5,314 nucleotides of DNA from Solirubrobacteraceae bacterium (GTDB taxonomy: Bacteria > Actinomycetota > Thermoleophilia > Solirubrobacterales > Solirubrobacteraceae), in NCBI GenBank assembly GCA_016462245.1, contig JAEMTR010000102.1, positions 1-5,314 of the forward strand, written 5' to 3'. The notes under the pieces were generated by a model, which worked only from the letters and a program-made list of their open reading frames with translations, was not told where the DNA came from and searched no databases. A program made the position numbers and the translations under genes. This document shows positions 1 through 4,943 of the stretch, one piece after another. The first letter of the stretch is position 1, and each line of letters starts with the position of its first letter.

Positions 1-1
1 T

Positions 2-181
2 TCGTCGCCGTGCTCACAGGGCCCGGGCCTGAAGTACTACACGCTGACTGTCTATGCGCTAAGCGCTAGCCCGAAGTTCTCCAGCGGCGCGGCCGTTACG
101 CGCGTGGCGCTGCTTGCGAAGATCAAGAAGACAACGCTCGCCTCGGCCAAGATGACGGTCGGCTACAGCCGGCCGAGCTAG
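2..181 (+). CDS. C-terminal fragment of a PEBP (YbhB/YbcL, Raf-kinase-inhibitor-like) protein
   Basis: An open frame enters from the left edge and ends at TAG 179-181, giving 59 visible residues. The fragment has the ordered C-terminal signature of the phosphatidylethanolamine-binding protein family: a Pro/Cys/Gly-rich turn (SSPCSQGPG), an aromatic strand (YYTLTVYAL), a 'V-T-R..LL..I' helix, then an A-K-MTVGYSR ending that matches the usual 'AELxGxYxR' terminus. The family is a small beta-sandwich domain that binds anionic ligands; the bacterial members are mostly of unknown physiological role. The usual Gly-x-His-Arg-Tyr of the pocket is replaced here by Gly-Leu-Lys-Tyr, so ligand binding may differ. 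The PCSQGPG style recalls secreted PEBP domains fused to a YHYH domain, but the N-terminus is outside the window, so that is only a suggestion. Family call is fairly secure; function is not. Confidence 0.72.
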   Translation, partial: SSPCSQGPGLKYYTLTVYALSASPKFSSGAAVTRVALLAKIKKTTLASAKMTVGYSRPS

Positions 182-215
182 CCGCGCGGCGAGCCTCGCC
201 TTTAGCCTCGCGGCT
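180..215. terminator. GC-rich inverted repeat after the PEBP gene (possible terminator)
   Basis: The arms AGCCGCG (180-186) and CGCGGCT (209-215) are perfectly complementary, and inside them GGCG (188-191) can pair with CGCC (197-200). The element starts within the stop codon of the PEBP gene and lies before the next + gene. There is no T-tract, so it is either a weak terminator or an intercistronic hairpin. Its position is the main support. Confidence 0.3.
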
Positions 216-247
216 GCGCCATCCGGTTTAGCCGCCAAGCTGGCGGC

Positions 248-676
248 GTGACTCTGCTGATCATCTGCGCCGCAGCGACCTGGTTCATGGCCGGGCTCGG
301 CTGGATCGTGCAGGTCGTTCACTACCCGCTCTTTGAGTCGGTCGGCTCGGAGCGGTTTGTCGAGTACCACCGGCGCCACTCGGAGCGGATCACGCCGATC
401 GTGCTGCCGGCAATGTCGATCGAGCTAATTACGGCCGGCTTGCTGCTCTTCAGCCGCCCACCGGGGACCGCGCTGGCTCTCGTTGTCGCCGGCTTCCTAC
501 TAGCGGCGTCAACTTGGCTGGCCACAGCCCTGCTTGCGGTGCCGCGCCACGCCGAGCTGGGCTCAGGTTTTGACGCGCTTGCCCACCGCCGCCTAGTTCG
601 GTCGTCGTGGGTTCGCACGATCGCCTGGAGCGCCCACGGCGTGGTCGTGGCGGTGCTGCTGGCCCAGGCTGCTTGA
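248..676 (+). CDS. Conserved hypothetical integral membrane protein, four predicted helices
   Basis: The 142-residue product has four hydrophobic stretches at about residues 2-24, 48-68, 73-97 and 124-141, so it should be a small inner-membrane protein. Between helices 1 and 2 is a hydrophilic segment with a histidine-rich run (HYPLF at 25-29, then YHRRHSERITP at 40-50). Histidines at membrane interfaces in small four-helix proteins sometimes bind metal or haem, but no known motif is recognisable. The start is GTG at 248: an in-frame stop lies at 203-205 and no other in-frame start codon occurs between. No convincing Shine-Dalgarno sequence precedes it. An ATG at residue 14 is a less likely alternative because it would remove most of the first helix. 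The gene lies 66 bases after the PEBP gene on the same strand and could be co-transcribed. Overall organisation is reminiscent of DUF1772-like small membrane proteins, but I do not assign it. Confidence 0.75.
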   Translation: MTLLIICAAATWFMAGLGWIVQVVHYPLFESVGSERFVEYHRRHSERITPIVLPAMSIELITAGLLLFSRPPGTALALVVAGFLLAASTWLATALLAVPRHAELGSGFDALAHRRLVRSSWVRTIAWSAHGVVVAVLLAQAA

Positions 677-730
677 AGCGCCGAGCCCAGGGCGATATTT
701 CGACCGGCATTGAACTTGCCGGCGAAGAGG

Positions 731-791
731 CTCTCAACCGCACTTCATCCAGCCGCGTGCGCGGCCGGATGAAGTGGAGGTTGCTTGAGAG
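731..791. terminator. Large composite hairpin between convergent genes (bidirectional terminator)
   Basis: A perfect 10-bp stem, CACTTCATCC (741-750) with GGATGAAGTG (767-776), encloses after one A/C mismatch a second stem GCCGCG (752-757) with CGCGGC (760-765). Outside these, CTCTCAA (731-737) pairs with TTGAGAG (785-791) across an asymmetric internal loop. The element lies 54 bases after the stop of the + gene and about 5 bases after the stop of the - gene, exactly between two convergent units, so it can end transcription from both sides. No clear T-tract follows, though the symmetric stem makes the assignment reasonable. Confidence 0.6.
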
Positions 792-796
792 TCGAG

Positions 797-1168
797 CTAC
801 TTAACGACCTTGATCTTGATCGTGGTCGTTCCCGCGGAATTCGTCAGTGATGTCTGCGTGGTGCCCTTGCGGACGCCGGTGACCTTCACGTAGAAGGTTG
901 TTTTGCTGCCGAGAGCTTTGCCGCTCTTCTGGCGTACGCTGCTGATCGTCGCGACCGACCCGTTCGGGTCAGCGTTCACTGTCCAGCCGCCGCAACCCAT
1001 CGTCCCGCCTGAGCACTGCTGCAGGATGACGGTGCTCGAGCGGCCAGCCTTTACAAGGACGTTCTTTGTCTTTGCCGACGCTTGTGCTGTCGTAGCGACG
1101 CTTTGGCTCGGGCCTGCGAAGGCACCGACTGCAAGTACGGCCATAACTGCCAATAGACGAACTTTCAT
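797..1168 (-). CDS. Small secreted Ig-like protein, possibly chagasin-like
   Basis: The 123-residue product begins MKVRLLAVMAVLAVGAFA, a basic start plus hydrophobic core typical of a Sec signal peptide; cleavage may fall near A18 or near the AxA at residues 28-32. The mature part is a beta-rich domain of about 90 residues with Cys52 and Cys59 seven residues apart, probably forming a disulfide loop in the oxidising extracytoplasmic space. The order of elements (strand TVILQ, a Gly-rich loop ending GCGGWTV at 58-64, then TFYVKVTGVRKGTTQ at 91-105 and a C-terminal TTIKIKVV strand) resembles the chagasin/I42 cysteine-protease-inhibitor fold. The classical NPTTGY loop is not conserved, however, so a generic bacterial Ig-like domain is equally possible. 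ATG at 1168 is preceded by GGAG with a long 12-base spacer. The gene appears monocistronic and ends at a strong hairpin. Confidence 0.75.
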   Translation of the reverse strand: MKVRLLAVMAVLAVGAFAGPSQSVATTAQASAKTKNVLVKAGRSSTVILQQCSGGTMGCGGWTVNADPNGSVATISSVRQKSGKALGSKTTFYVKVTGVRKGTTQTSLTNSAGTTTIKIKVVK

Positions 1169-1261
1169 GGGTATCTAATGCTCCATTAGTCAACGCTGAC
1201 CGCTCCATGCAGCCAGCTAATTACGATCGAAAATATCAAGCGGCGAACAGTCCTGTGTTAT

Positions 1262-1345
1262 TTACTTTTTAACGCTGCCGTAGGTGACCGTCATCGGATC
1301 GTGGAGTGCGTTCATGATCTTCTGCTCGTAGCGCGGTCCTTCATA
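1262..1345 (-). pseudogene. Coding-looking C-terminal tail without a start (gene remnant candidate)
   Basis: On the minus strand this stretch reads as 27 codons plus a TAA stop (1262-1264), ending MTVTYGSVKK. Its composition is protein-like, with mostly G or C at third positions, and resembles the tail of a globular enzyme. The frame stays open back to a stop at 1469-1471, but the only in-frame ATGs are at 1315 and 1294 and no ribosome site is evident. It is in a different frame from the hydrolase gene that ends just upstream. It could be the remnant of a third operon gene, a frameshifted extension of the hydrolase, or chance. I do not recognise the family. Confidence 0.28.
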
Positions 1346-1371
1346 CGAGCTAAGTGCTCTCGTGGAGAGTG

Positions 1372-2181
1372 TCAGGCGGGAGCAAACTCTGTGTACAGCT
1401 CGGGAAGTATCTCGGCAAGATTGCTGAACTCCTCGACACAGTGCAGCGAAAGGCTTTCGCCAACGCCTTTAGGCATCGCGAGCTTTCGCATTACCGGACG
1501 GTTGATGAGCTTGCCAACGACGTCGCCTAGGCCGCTTGGAAGATCTGGGCGCATGATCGCGCCACACCAGAAGTGGCTGCGCAGGTTCGTGCCACCGTTG
1601 CCGTCGTTCAGCCAGACATGTGACATGACGGTGTGGCGAACGTGCAGCTTCATGTCGCCGGCCTTGCCGCAGATGATCGTCGCGACGTTCGGGTTCTCAA
1701 GCTCATTACTTGAGAAGCCAATCTCGACCGGTGGAACGAACTCGATCCGGGCCTTGATCAACTCCTCACCGAGCGTCTCAACCGGGTAGTGGGTGGCGCC
1801 CCAATGCGCCTTCACGCCGGCAGTCGCGGCCTCAACCACAGAGTTGTTGATGTGTGCCTGCGGATGCCAGACCTTGTAGCGAATCGCCTGGTGTGGGTGC
1901 CAGTCAAACCACCAGTCGACCATTTCGGCCGTGACCTTGGGCATCGGGGTGAGCGCCTGAACCTTGATCGTTGCATCAGGCATCACGCACCAACCGCTCT
2001 CAACCTTCAGCGGAGCGGGGTCAACCTGGCGGTCGATCTGGTTAAGCGGTAGCGCGTCAGCTGGATCGATCGGACCGTTTGACACGGCAGCGAGTGCCTC
2101 AGCGTTGGCGGGTGATAACGGCCGCTTCAGGTACTCCTCAAGGATTGTTTGCTCGGCCGTGGTTATGGTCGATCCCACCAT
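1372..2181 (-). CDS. DAPG hydrolase (PhlG)/phloretin hydrolase family protein
   Basis: The 269-residue product matches the 2,4-diacetylphloroglucinol hydrolase family, zinc enzymes with a Bet v 1-like fold that hydrolyse a C-C bond between an acyl group and an aromatic or beta-diketone carbon. Visible family hallmarks are MPKVTAEMVDWWFDWH (80-95), RYKVWHPQAH (101-110), HWGATHYPVETLGEE (126-140) and HFWCGAIMRPD (203-212). The C-terminal HxxxE pair is H247 and E251 in SLHCVEEF. Known PhlG zinc ligands are H129, E160, H270 and E274; by spacing these would correspond to H106 (or H110), E136 (or a nearby Glu), H247 and E251. Length suits the family, and no signal peptide is present, so it is cytoplasmic. 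The ATG overlaps the end of the upstream oxidase gene by 19 bases and lacks its own Shine-Dalgarno, so translation is probably coupled. Family is secure; the substrate is not known. Confidence 0.85.
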   Translation of the reverse strand: MVGSTITTAEQTILEEYLKRPLSPANAEALAAVSNGPIDPADALPLNQIDRQVDPAPLKVESGWCVMPDATIKVQALTPMPKVTAEMVDWWFDWHPHQAIRYKVWHPQAHINNSVVEAATAGVKAHWGATHYPVETLGEELIKARIEFVPPVEIGFSSNELENPNVATIICGKAGDMKLHVRHTVMSHVWLNDGNGGTNLRSHFWCGAIMRPDLPSGLGDVVGKLINRPVMRKLAMPKGVGESLSLHCVEEFSNLAEILPELYTEFAPA

Positions 2182-3506
2182 GTATGGAAGAGGTTCTCGG
2201 GGTCGTACTTCGCCTTGTATGCGTCGTAGCGGCTGTAGTTCTCGTCGGTCATGAATCGGGACGGCCGTTGGGCAAGGTTTTCGTCAGCGAGCTGGGTACC
2301 GCTAGAAAGGTGGTCCATGTCGCGCATCCGTTCAGCCGCCCACTTGCTGTGGGTTGCGTCGAGCGCAGGGTCCACCCAGGCGGCGTAGGCAGAGAGGAAG
2401 ACATCATCCTCGTTACTGAACGCCATGTCGGGTCGCTCAGGTGCATCGGGGTGGTTCGGCCCCCAGTTCATCCACTGCAAGTGCGAGAAGTTCTGCGTGT
2501 CAGAAGGGTCTTCCGGGAGTGTTCGCACTATTTCCGCAATGCCTGGGATCAGCTCGGCAGCGCTGGCATGCGTCCACATGTTGTCTGGGCACCACCTGTG
2601 GTTGTCTGGGTACTGGAAGTGGACTGCGCCGAAGAAGTCCTCCATCGCAGCAGGGAGGTAGGGCATAGCGATGGTTGCCTTGTCAAGCACGGGTGACGTC
2701 TCGAGGATCTTTGCAATCTCCCGGGCTTCCTCTTCGGAGTCGGCGAAGGTTGCTCCGGCAACCGGAATCTCCTTGCCGCCGTCGAAACCGAAGTGAGGTA
2801 GGAGGATGAACTCCATCTGGATCGGGACCTTAGGCCCGATCTCACCTGCCCATGTGAACAGCTCCTCAAGTACTTCGGCCGGGTAGATATAGGCGCAGTT
2901 GACAATCGCTTTCGGGCGGTCGTAGAGCTTCAGGTGGAAGCGGGTGACGACACCGAAGAAGCCTGGGCCTGAGCCACGGGCGGCCCAGTAGAGCTCCGGA
3001 TGGTTGTCCGCGTCAGCGCGAACAAGCTCGCCGTCGGCTGTAACCACATCAACGGCTGTGACGCTCATGCAGGCAGGGCCATAGACGCGACTGTTCCAGC
3101 CGAAGCCGCCTTGTAGGAGGAATCCACCGATGCCTACGCCGACGCAGTGCCCAACGGGGAAGAAGAGGTCTAGTGCCATCAGTTCTTTCAACAGGACAGT
3201 GCCGTGGCAGCCTGGTTCAACGATCGCTGTCTTGGCCTCCCGGTTGATCTCAACTATCGAGTCCATTCGGGAAAGGTCAATCAGGGTTGCTCCCTGCCGG
3301 ATGTGGTTGCCTGACCAGCTGTGGCCGCCAGAGCGGATTGACACCTTGCGACCGGCAGCTCTTGCGTCGTTGACCGCCTTGACGACATCGTCTGCGGTCT
3401 CGGCGAGAACGATTACATCCGGGTTCTGATTCGGGATCCGCCTGTTCCAGACAGCAGCTCTGCGTGCGTCTTCGTAGCCTGAGTCTGAGGGTGTGAGGAT
3501 GCTCAT
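2163..3506 (-). CDS. FAD-dependent oxidase, berberine-bridge-enzyme (BBE) type
   Basis: The 447-residue product is a complete PCMH-type flavoprotein oxidase: FAD_binding_4 domain at about 28-165 and a C-terminal BBE segment at about 415-447 (NYSRYDAYKAKYDPENLF, then WWDRP). H62 in RSGGHSWSG is the usual 8-alpha-histidyl flavin site. C121 in VGHCVGVGIGG corresponds to the 6-S-cysteinyl site of bicovalent members, so double FAD attachment is likely. Such enzymes oxidise alcohols, amines, sugars or polyketides with oxygen, giving hydrogen peroxide. No signal peptide is visible. Start ATG 3506 is preceded by AAGGAA (3517-3522) with a 10-base spacer. The 3' end overlaps the PhlG-like gene, so they form an operon transcribed leftwards. 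A natural product or plant aromatic is a plausible substrate given the partner, but this is inference. Confidence 0.9.
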   Translation of the reverse strand: MSILTPSDSGYEDARRAAVWNRRIPNQNPDVIVLAETADDVVKAVNDARAAGRKVSIRSGGHSWSGNHIRQGATLIDLSRMDSIVEINREAKTAIVEPGCHGTVLLKELMALDLFFPVGHCVGVGIGGFLLQGGFGWNSRVYGPACMSVTAVDVVTADGELVRADADNHPELYWAARGSGPGFFGVVTRFHLKLYDRPKAIVNCAYIYPAEVLEELFTWAGEIGPKVPIQMEFILLPHFGFDGGKEIPVAGATFADSEEEAREIAKILETSPVLDKATIAMPYLPAAMEDFFGAVHFQYPDNHRWCPDNMWTHASAAELIPGIAEIVRTLPEDPSDTQNFSHLQWMNWGPNHPDAPERPDMAFSNEDDVFLSAYAAWVDPALDATHSKWAAERMRDMDHLSSGTQLADENLAQRPSRFMTDENYSRYDAYKAKYDPENLFHTWWDRP

Positions 3507-3599
3507 CTGGTCATATTTCCTTGTTTTGAGGCGATGCGGTTAACAGGAGAGAACCACAAGCAGGTATACATCGCGCTCGGCCTGCCGTCCCGATCTCTG

Positions 3600-3628
3600 C
3601 TGACGCCCCCTCGATTTCGGGGTGTCAG
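3600..3628. terminator. 10-bp hairpin beside the tRNA fragment
   Basis: CTGACGCCCC (3600-3609) pairs with GGGGTGTCAG (3619-3628), with one mismatch in DNA that is a G-U wobble in plus-strand RNA, around a 9-base loop. On the minus strand it follows the 3' end of the partial tRNA-Thr by about 17 bases, as a tRNA terminator would. It could be the original terminator of the tRNA displaced together with its 3' half. No T-tract is present, so activity is uncertain. It also lies upstream of the FAD oxidase gene and could insulate it from transcription entering from the right. Confidence 0.42.
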
Positions 3629-3645
3629 ATTCCCGCAAACGTAGA

Positions 3646-3690
3646 GTCGACGCCCGGATTCGAACGGGGGCCCATTCATTACGAGTTAAG
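3646..3690 (-). repeat. Degenerate 3' half of tRNA-Thr (att-like direct repeat)
   Basis: This stretch repeats, in the same orientation, the part of the intact tRNA-Thr that runs from the anticodon arm to the acceptor end. Two blocks are identical: 18 bases at 3648-3665 (matching 4793-4810, acceptor plus T arm) and 12 bases at 3675-3686 (matching 4821-4832, anticodon loop). Between them lie a few substitutions and one missing base. The 5' half (D arm and 5' acceptor strand) is absent from the adjacent sequence, the anticodon stem is broken and the T stem has a mismatch, so it cannot be a working tRNA. It is best read as an attachment-site copy left by integration at the tRNA, or a truncated tRNA duplication. 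Confidence 0.78.
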
Positions 3691-3756
3691 GACGGGGGCT
3701 TCGGTTGCTGTGTTTACCTAGGTGTTGACCCCTATCTGGCCGGCGCAGCGCGGCTT

Positions 3757-4605
3757 TCATGGGTTAACCAACGGCTCGATTCCGTTGTAACAGCTTTGGC
3801 CGCTGAGGATTCCGTTGGGCGTGACTGTGGTGCAGCCCGTCGCGTTGGTGAAGTCCGCGGAGCCGAGGTTCGTAGGGTCGCTCATGTCCAGATAGGAAAG
3901 ATTCGCGTAGGAAAAGTTCGCGTTGAGCAGGTTCGCGAAGGCCATTCTCGCGTAGGTCAGGTTCGTATAGGAAAAGTTCGCGTTGGACAGGTTCCCGTTG
4001 CCCAGCTCCGCGTAGGTCAGGTTCGCGTAGAAAAAGTTCGCGCTGGTCAGGTCCGTCTCTCCAAGTTCCGCGGAGTACAGGTCCGCGTAGGACAGATTCG
4101 CATTATTCACCTGCGCGCCGGTCAGATCCGCGTAGGTCAGGTTTGCGTTGGACAGGTTCGCGCTCATCAGGTCCGAGTAGGACAGGTTTGCACCTGAGCA
4201 GTTCGGATTACAGGACGGGGTGGTAGACCCAGCTGATGTGCGCGCGCCCTTCTTCTTTGGTGCGGTGTAATAGTGCAGTTTCGCGCCTTTGAGGTTCGCT
4301 CCGCGTAGGTCAGCTCTGCGCAGATCGGCTTCGCGTAGGTCGGCGCCGCGTAGGTCGGCCTTCCGCAGGTCGGCGTTCCGTAGCTTGACGTGATGAAGCG
4401 TTGCTCCGCTTAGTTTTGCTCCGCGTAGGTTCTTGCCGTTGAGGTTTTTGTGATGGCAGTTCGTCCCAGCTTTGATTTTGCAGCCGTTGACGGTGCGCGC
4501 CTGCGCTGAGCCAGCGAGCAGCGCGACCGATAGGAGCGACAGACAGAAAACCTTCGCAAAAGAATGCATCGAGTTGATCACTTTCATTAGGGGTTCAAGA
4601 GCCAT
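3757..4605 (-). CDS. Secreted pentapeptide-repeat protein with two repeat blocks
   Basis: The 282-residue product has a probable signal peptide (basic MKVINSMHSFAKV, hydrophobic LSLLSVALLAG, cleavage after AQA at residue 36), so it acts outside the cytoplasm. Two blocks of A(D/N)LxX pentapeptides follow: block 1 at about 53-110, charged, with alternating Asp and Arg (ADLRKADLRGADLRE); block 2 at about 138-255, uncharged and rich in Asn, Ser and Tyr (ANLSYADLYSAEL). Such repeats fold into a right-handed quadrilateral beta-helix. The linker (111-137) is basic (APKKKGAR), then Ser/Thr-rich with Cys131 and Cys135. The C-terminus has Cys257 and Cys271, a possible cap disulfide. Start ATG 4605 is favoured by GGAG at a 7-base spacing; M7 and M13 lack such a site. 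The gene stands alone between the two tRNA-Thr copies. Function is unknown: most studied family members are cytoplasmic gyrase protectors, but secretion argues against that here. Confidence 0.87.
   Translation of the reverse strand: MALEPLMKVINSMHSFAKVFCLSLLSVALLAGSAQARTVNGCKIKAGTNCHHKNLNGKNLRGAKLSGATLHHVKLRNADLRKADLRGADLREADLRRADLRGANLKGAKLHYYTAPKKKGARTSAGSTTPSCNPNCSGANLSYSDLMSANLSNANLTYADLTGAQVNNANLSYADLYSAELGETDLTSANFFYANLTYAELGNGNLSNANFSYTNLTYARMAFANLLNANFSYANLSYLDMSDPTNLGSADFTNATGCTTVTPNGILSGQSCYNGIEPLVNP
3862..4101 (-). repeat. 60-bp tandem super-repeats within the pentapeptide gene
   Basis: Residues 169-248 of the pentapeptide protein fall into four consecutive units of 20 residues: units beginning ANLSYADLYS, ANFFYANLTY, ANFSYTNLTY and ANFSYANLSY. 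The same 60-base period shows in the DNA, where GTTCGCGTAG-like starts recur at 60-base steps. Four pentapeptides make one coil of the quadrilateral beta-helix, so each DNA unit encodes exactly one coil. This suggests growth of the protein by whole-coil duplication followed by divergence. Confidence 0.7.
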
Positions 4606-4763
4606 TTGTTAGCTCCGTTCGCTTAGTCGTTAATCGGCCTTCACTAGCGCGCTGGCTGGTGACCGACCGAGCACCAAGATTAGCATTGCGTTACGTTCTA
4701 CGGCGTAGGTTCGGCTGCCACTGACTCCAGAACTTGAACGTTGAGAGCCATGAAACGCAGAAA

Positions 4764-4779
4764 CGCCGCATTAGCGGCG
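4764..4779 (-). terminator. Intrinsic terminator of tRNA-Thr
   Basis: CGCCGC (4764-4769) and GCGGCG (4774-4779) form a perfect 6-bp GC stem with a 4-base loop. On the minus strand the hairpin begins 11 bases after the tRNA 3' end and is followed by TTTCTGCGTTTC, a broken T-tract. This is a normal layout for a single tRNA gene. Confidence 0.62.
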
Positions 4780-4789
4780 CCTCAGGTGA

Positions 4790-4862
4790 AGCCGACGCCC
4801 GGATTCGAACCGGGGACCCCTTCATTACGAGTGAAGTGCTCTACCAACTGAGCTACGTCGGC
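4790..4862 (-). tRNA. tRNA-Thr (anticodon CGT)
   Basis: Read on the minus strand, the 73 bases fold into a full cloverleaf: acceptor GCCGACG with CGTCGGC, D stem GCTC/GAGC around AGTTGGTA, anticodon stem CTTCA/TGAAG with loop CTCGTAA, a 5-base variable loop, and T stem CCCGG/CCGGG with loop TTCGAAT. The anticodon CGT reads the threonine codon ACG. The discriminator is T (4790) and CCA is not encoded, so it must be added by the CCA-adding enzyme. All stems are perfectly paired. Its 3' half is duplicated in decayed form 1145 bases to the left, suggesting that the gene has served as an integration target. Confidence 0.96.
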
Positions 4863-4943
4863 TAGGACCGGCCCGTTGTGCTGGCGAGAGCACCCCGGAC
4901 CGGAACGGTCGAGGATACTGGGCTGCCTCGCCGTTGTGACCGA

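Larger units (their letters stand above)
3648..4810. mobile_element. Candidate small island bounded by tRNA-Thr 3'-half repeats
   Basis: The direct repeats at 3648-3686 and 4793-4832 are 1145 bases apart and bound a segment whose only recognisable gene encodes a secreted pentapeptide-repeat protein. Integrative elements using tyrosine recombinases commonly enter at the 3' half of a tRNA gene, rebuild the tRNA at one end and leave a 3'-half copy at the other; the intact gene and the decayed copy lie on the expected sides. No integrase, excisionase or replication gene is present, so if it was an element it has lost its mobility genes or depended on another element. Simple tandem duplication of the tRNA followed by decay is the main alternative. 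Confidence 0.33.

Noticed and set aside
59..379. Minus-strand open frame across the PEBP end and membrane protein start
   Set aside because: It is an Ala/Arg-rich shadow frame typical of GC-rich DNA and conflicts with two better-supported + genes.
1301..1789. Plus-strand open frame of 162 codons
   Set aside because: It is antisense to the PhlG-family gene, low in protein-like features and Ser-rich as expected from a shadow frame.
2079..2696. Plus-strand open frame of about 205 codons
   Set aside because: It lies wholly antisense to the FAD oxidase and the hydrolase start, both of which have clear family motifs; it has no recognisable domain.
3646..3690. Possible second functional tRNA-Thr
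   Set aside because: Only the 3' half is present; the D arm and 5' acceptor strand are missing and the anticodon stem is broken.
3622..4197. Long plus-strand open frame with regular VGQVRVGKVR-like repeats
   Set aside because: It is antisense to the pentapeptide gene; its repeats are the reverse complement of the ADLxX codons, and it also crosses the tRNA fragment.
3860..4200. Regularly spaced short DNA repeats that could suggest a CRISPR array
   Set aside because: The units are contiguous, imperfect and in codon phase with a pentapeptide-repeat protein; there are no unique spacers.
4606..4763. Promoter or regulatory site upstream of the pentapeptide gene
   Set aside because: Only short palindromes such as CTACGGCGTAG (4699-4709) and a 5-bp stem at 4657-4676 are visible; no -35/-10 pair with proper spacing could be supported.
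4878..4893. 5-bp hairpin GTGCT/AGCAC between the surface protein gene and the tRNA
   Set aside because: The stem is short with no T-tract; it may be a weak terminator but cannot be separated from chance in GC-rich DNA.
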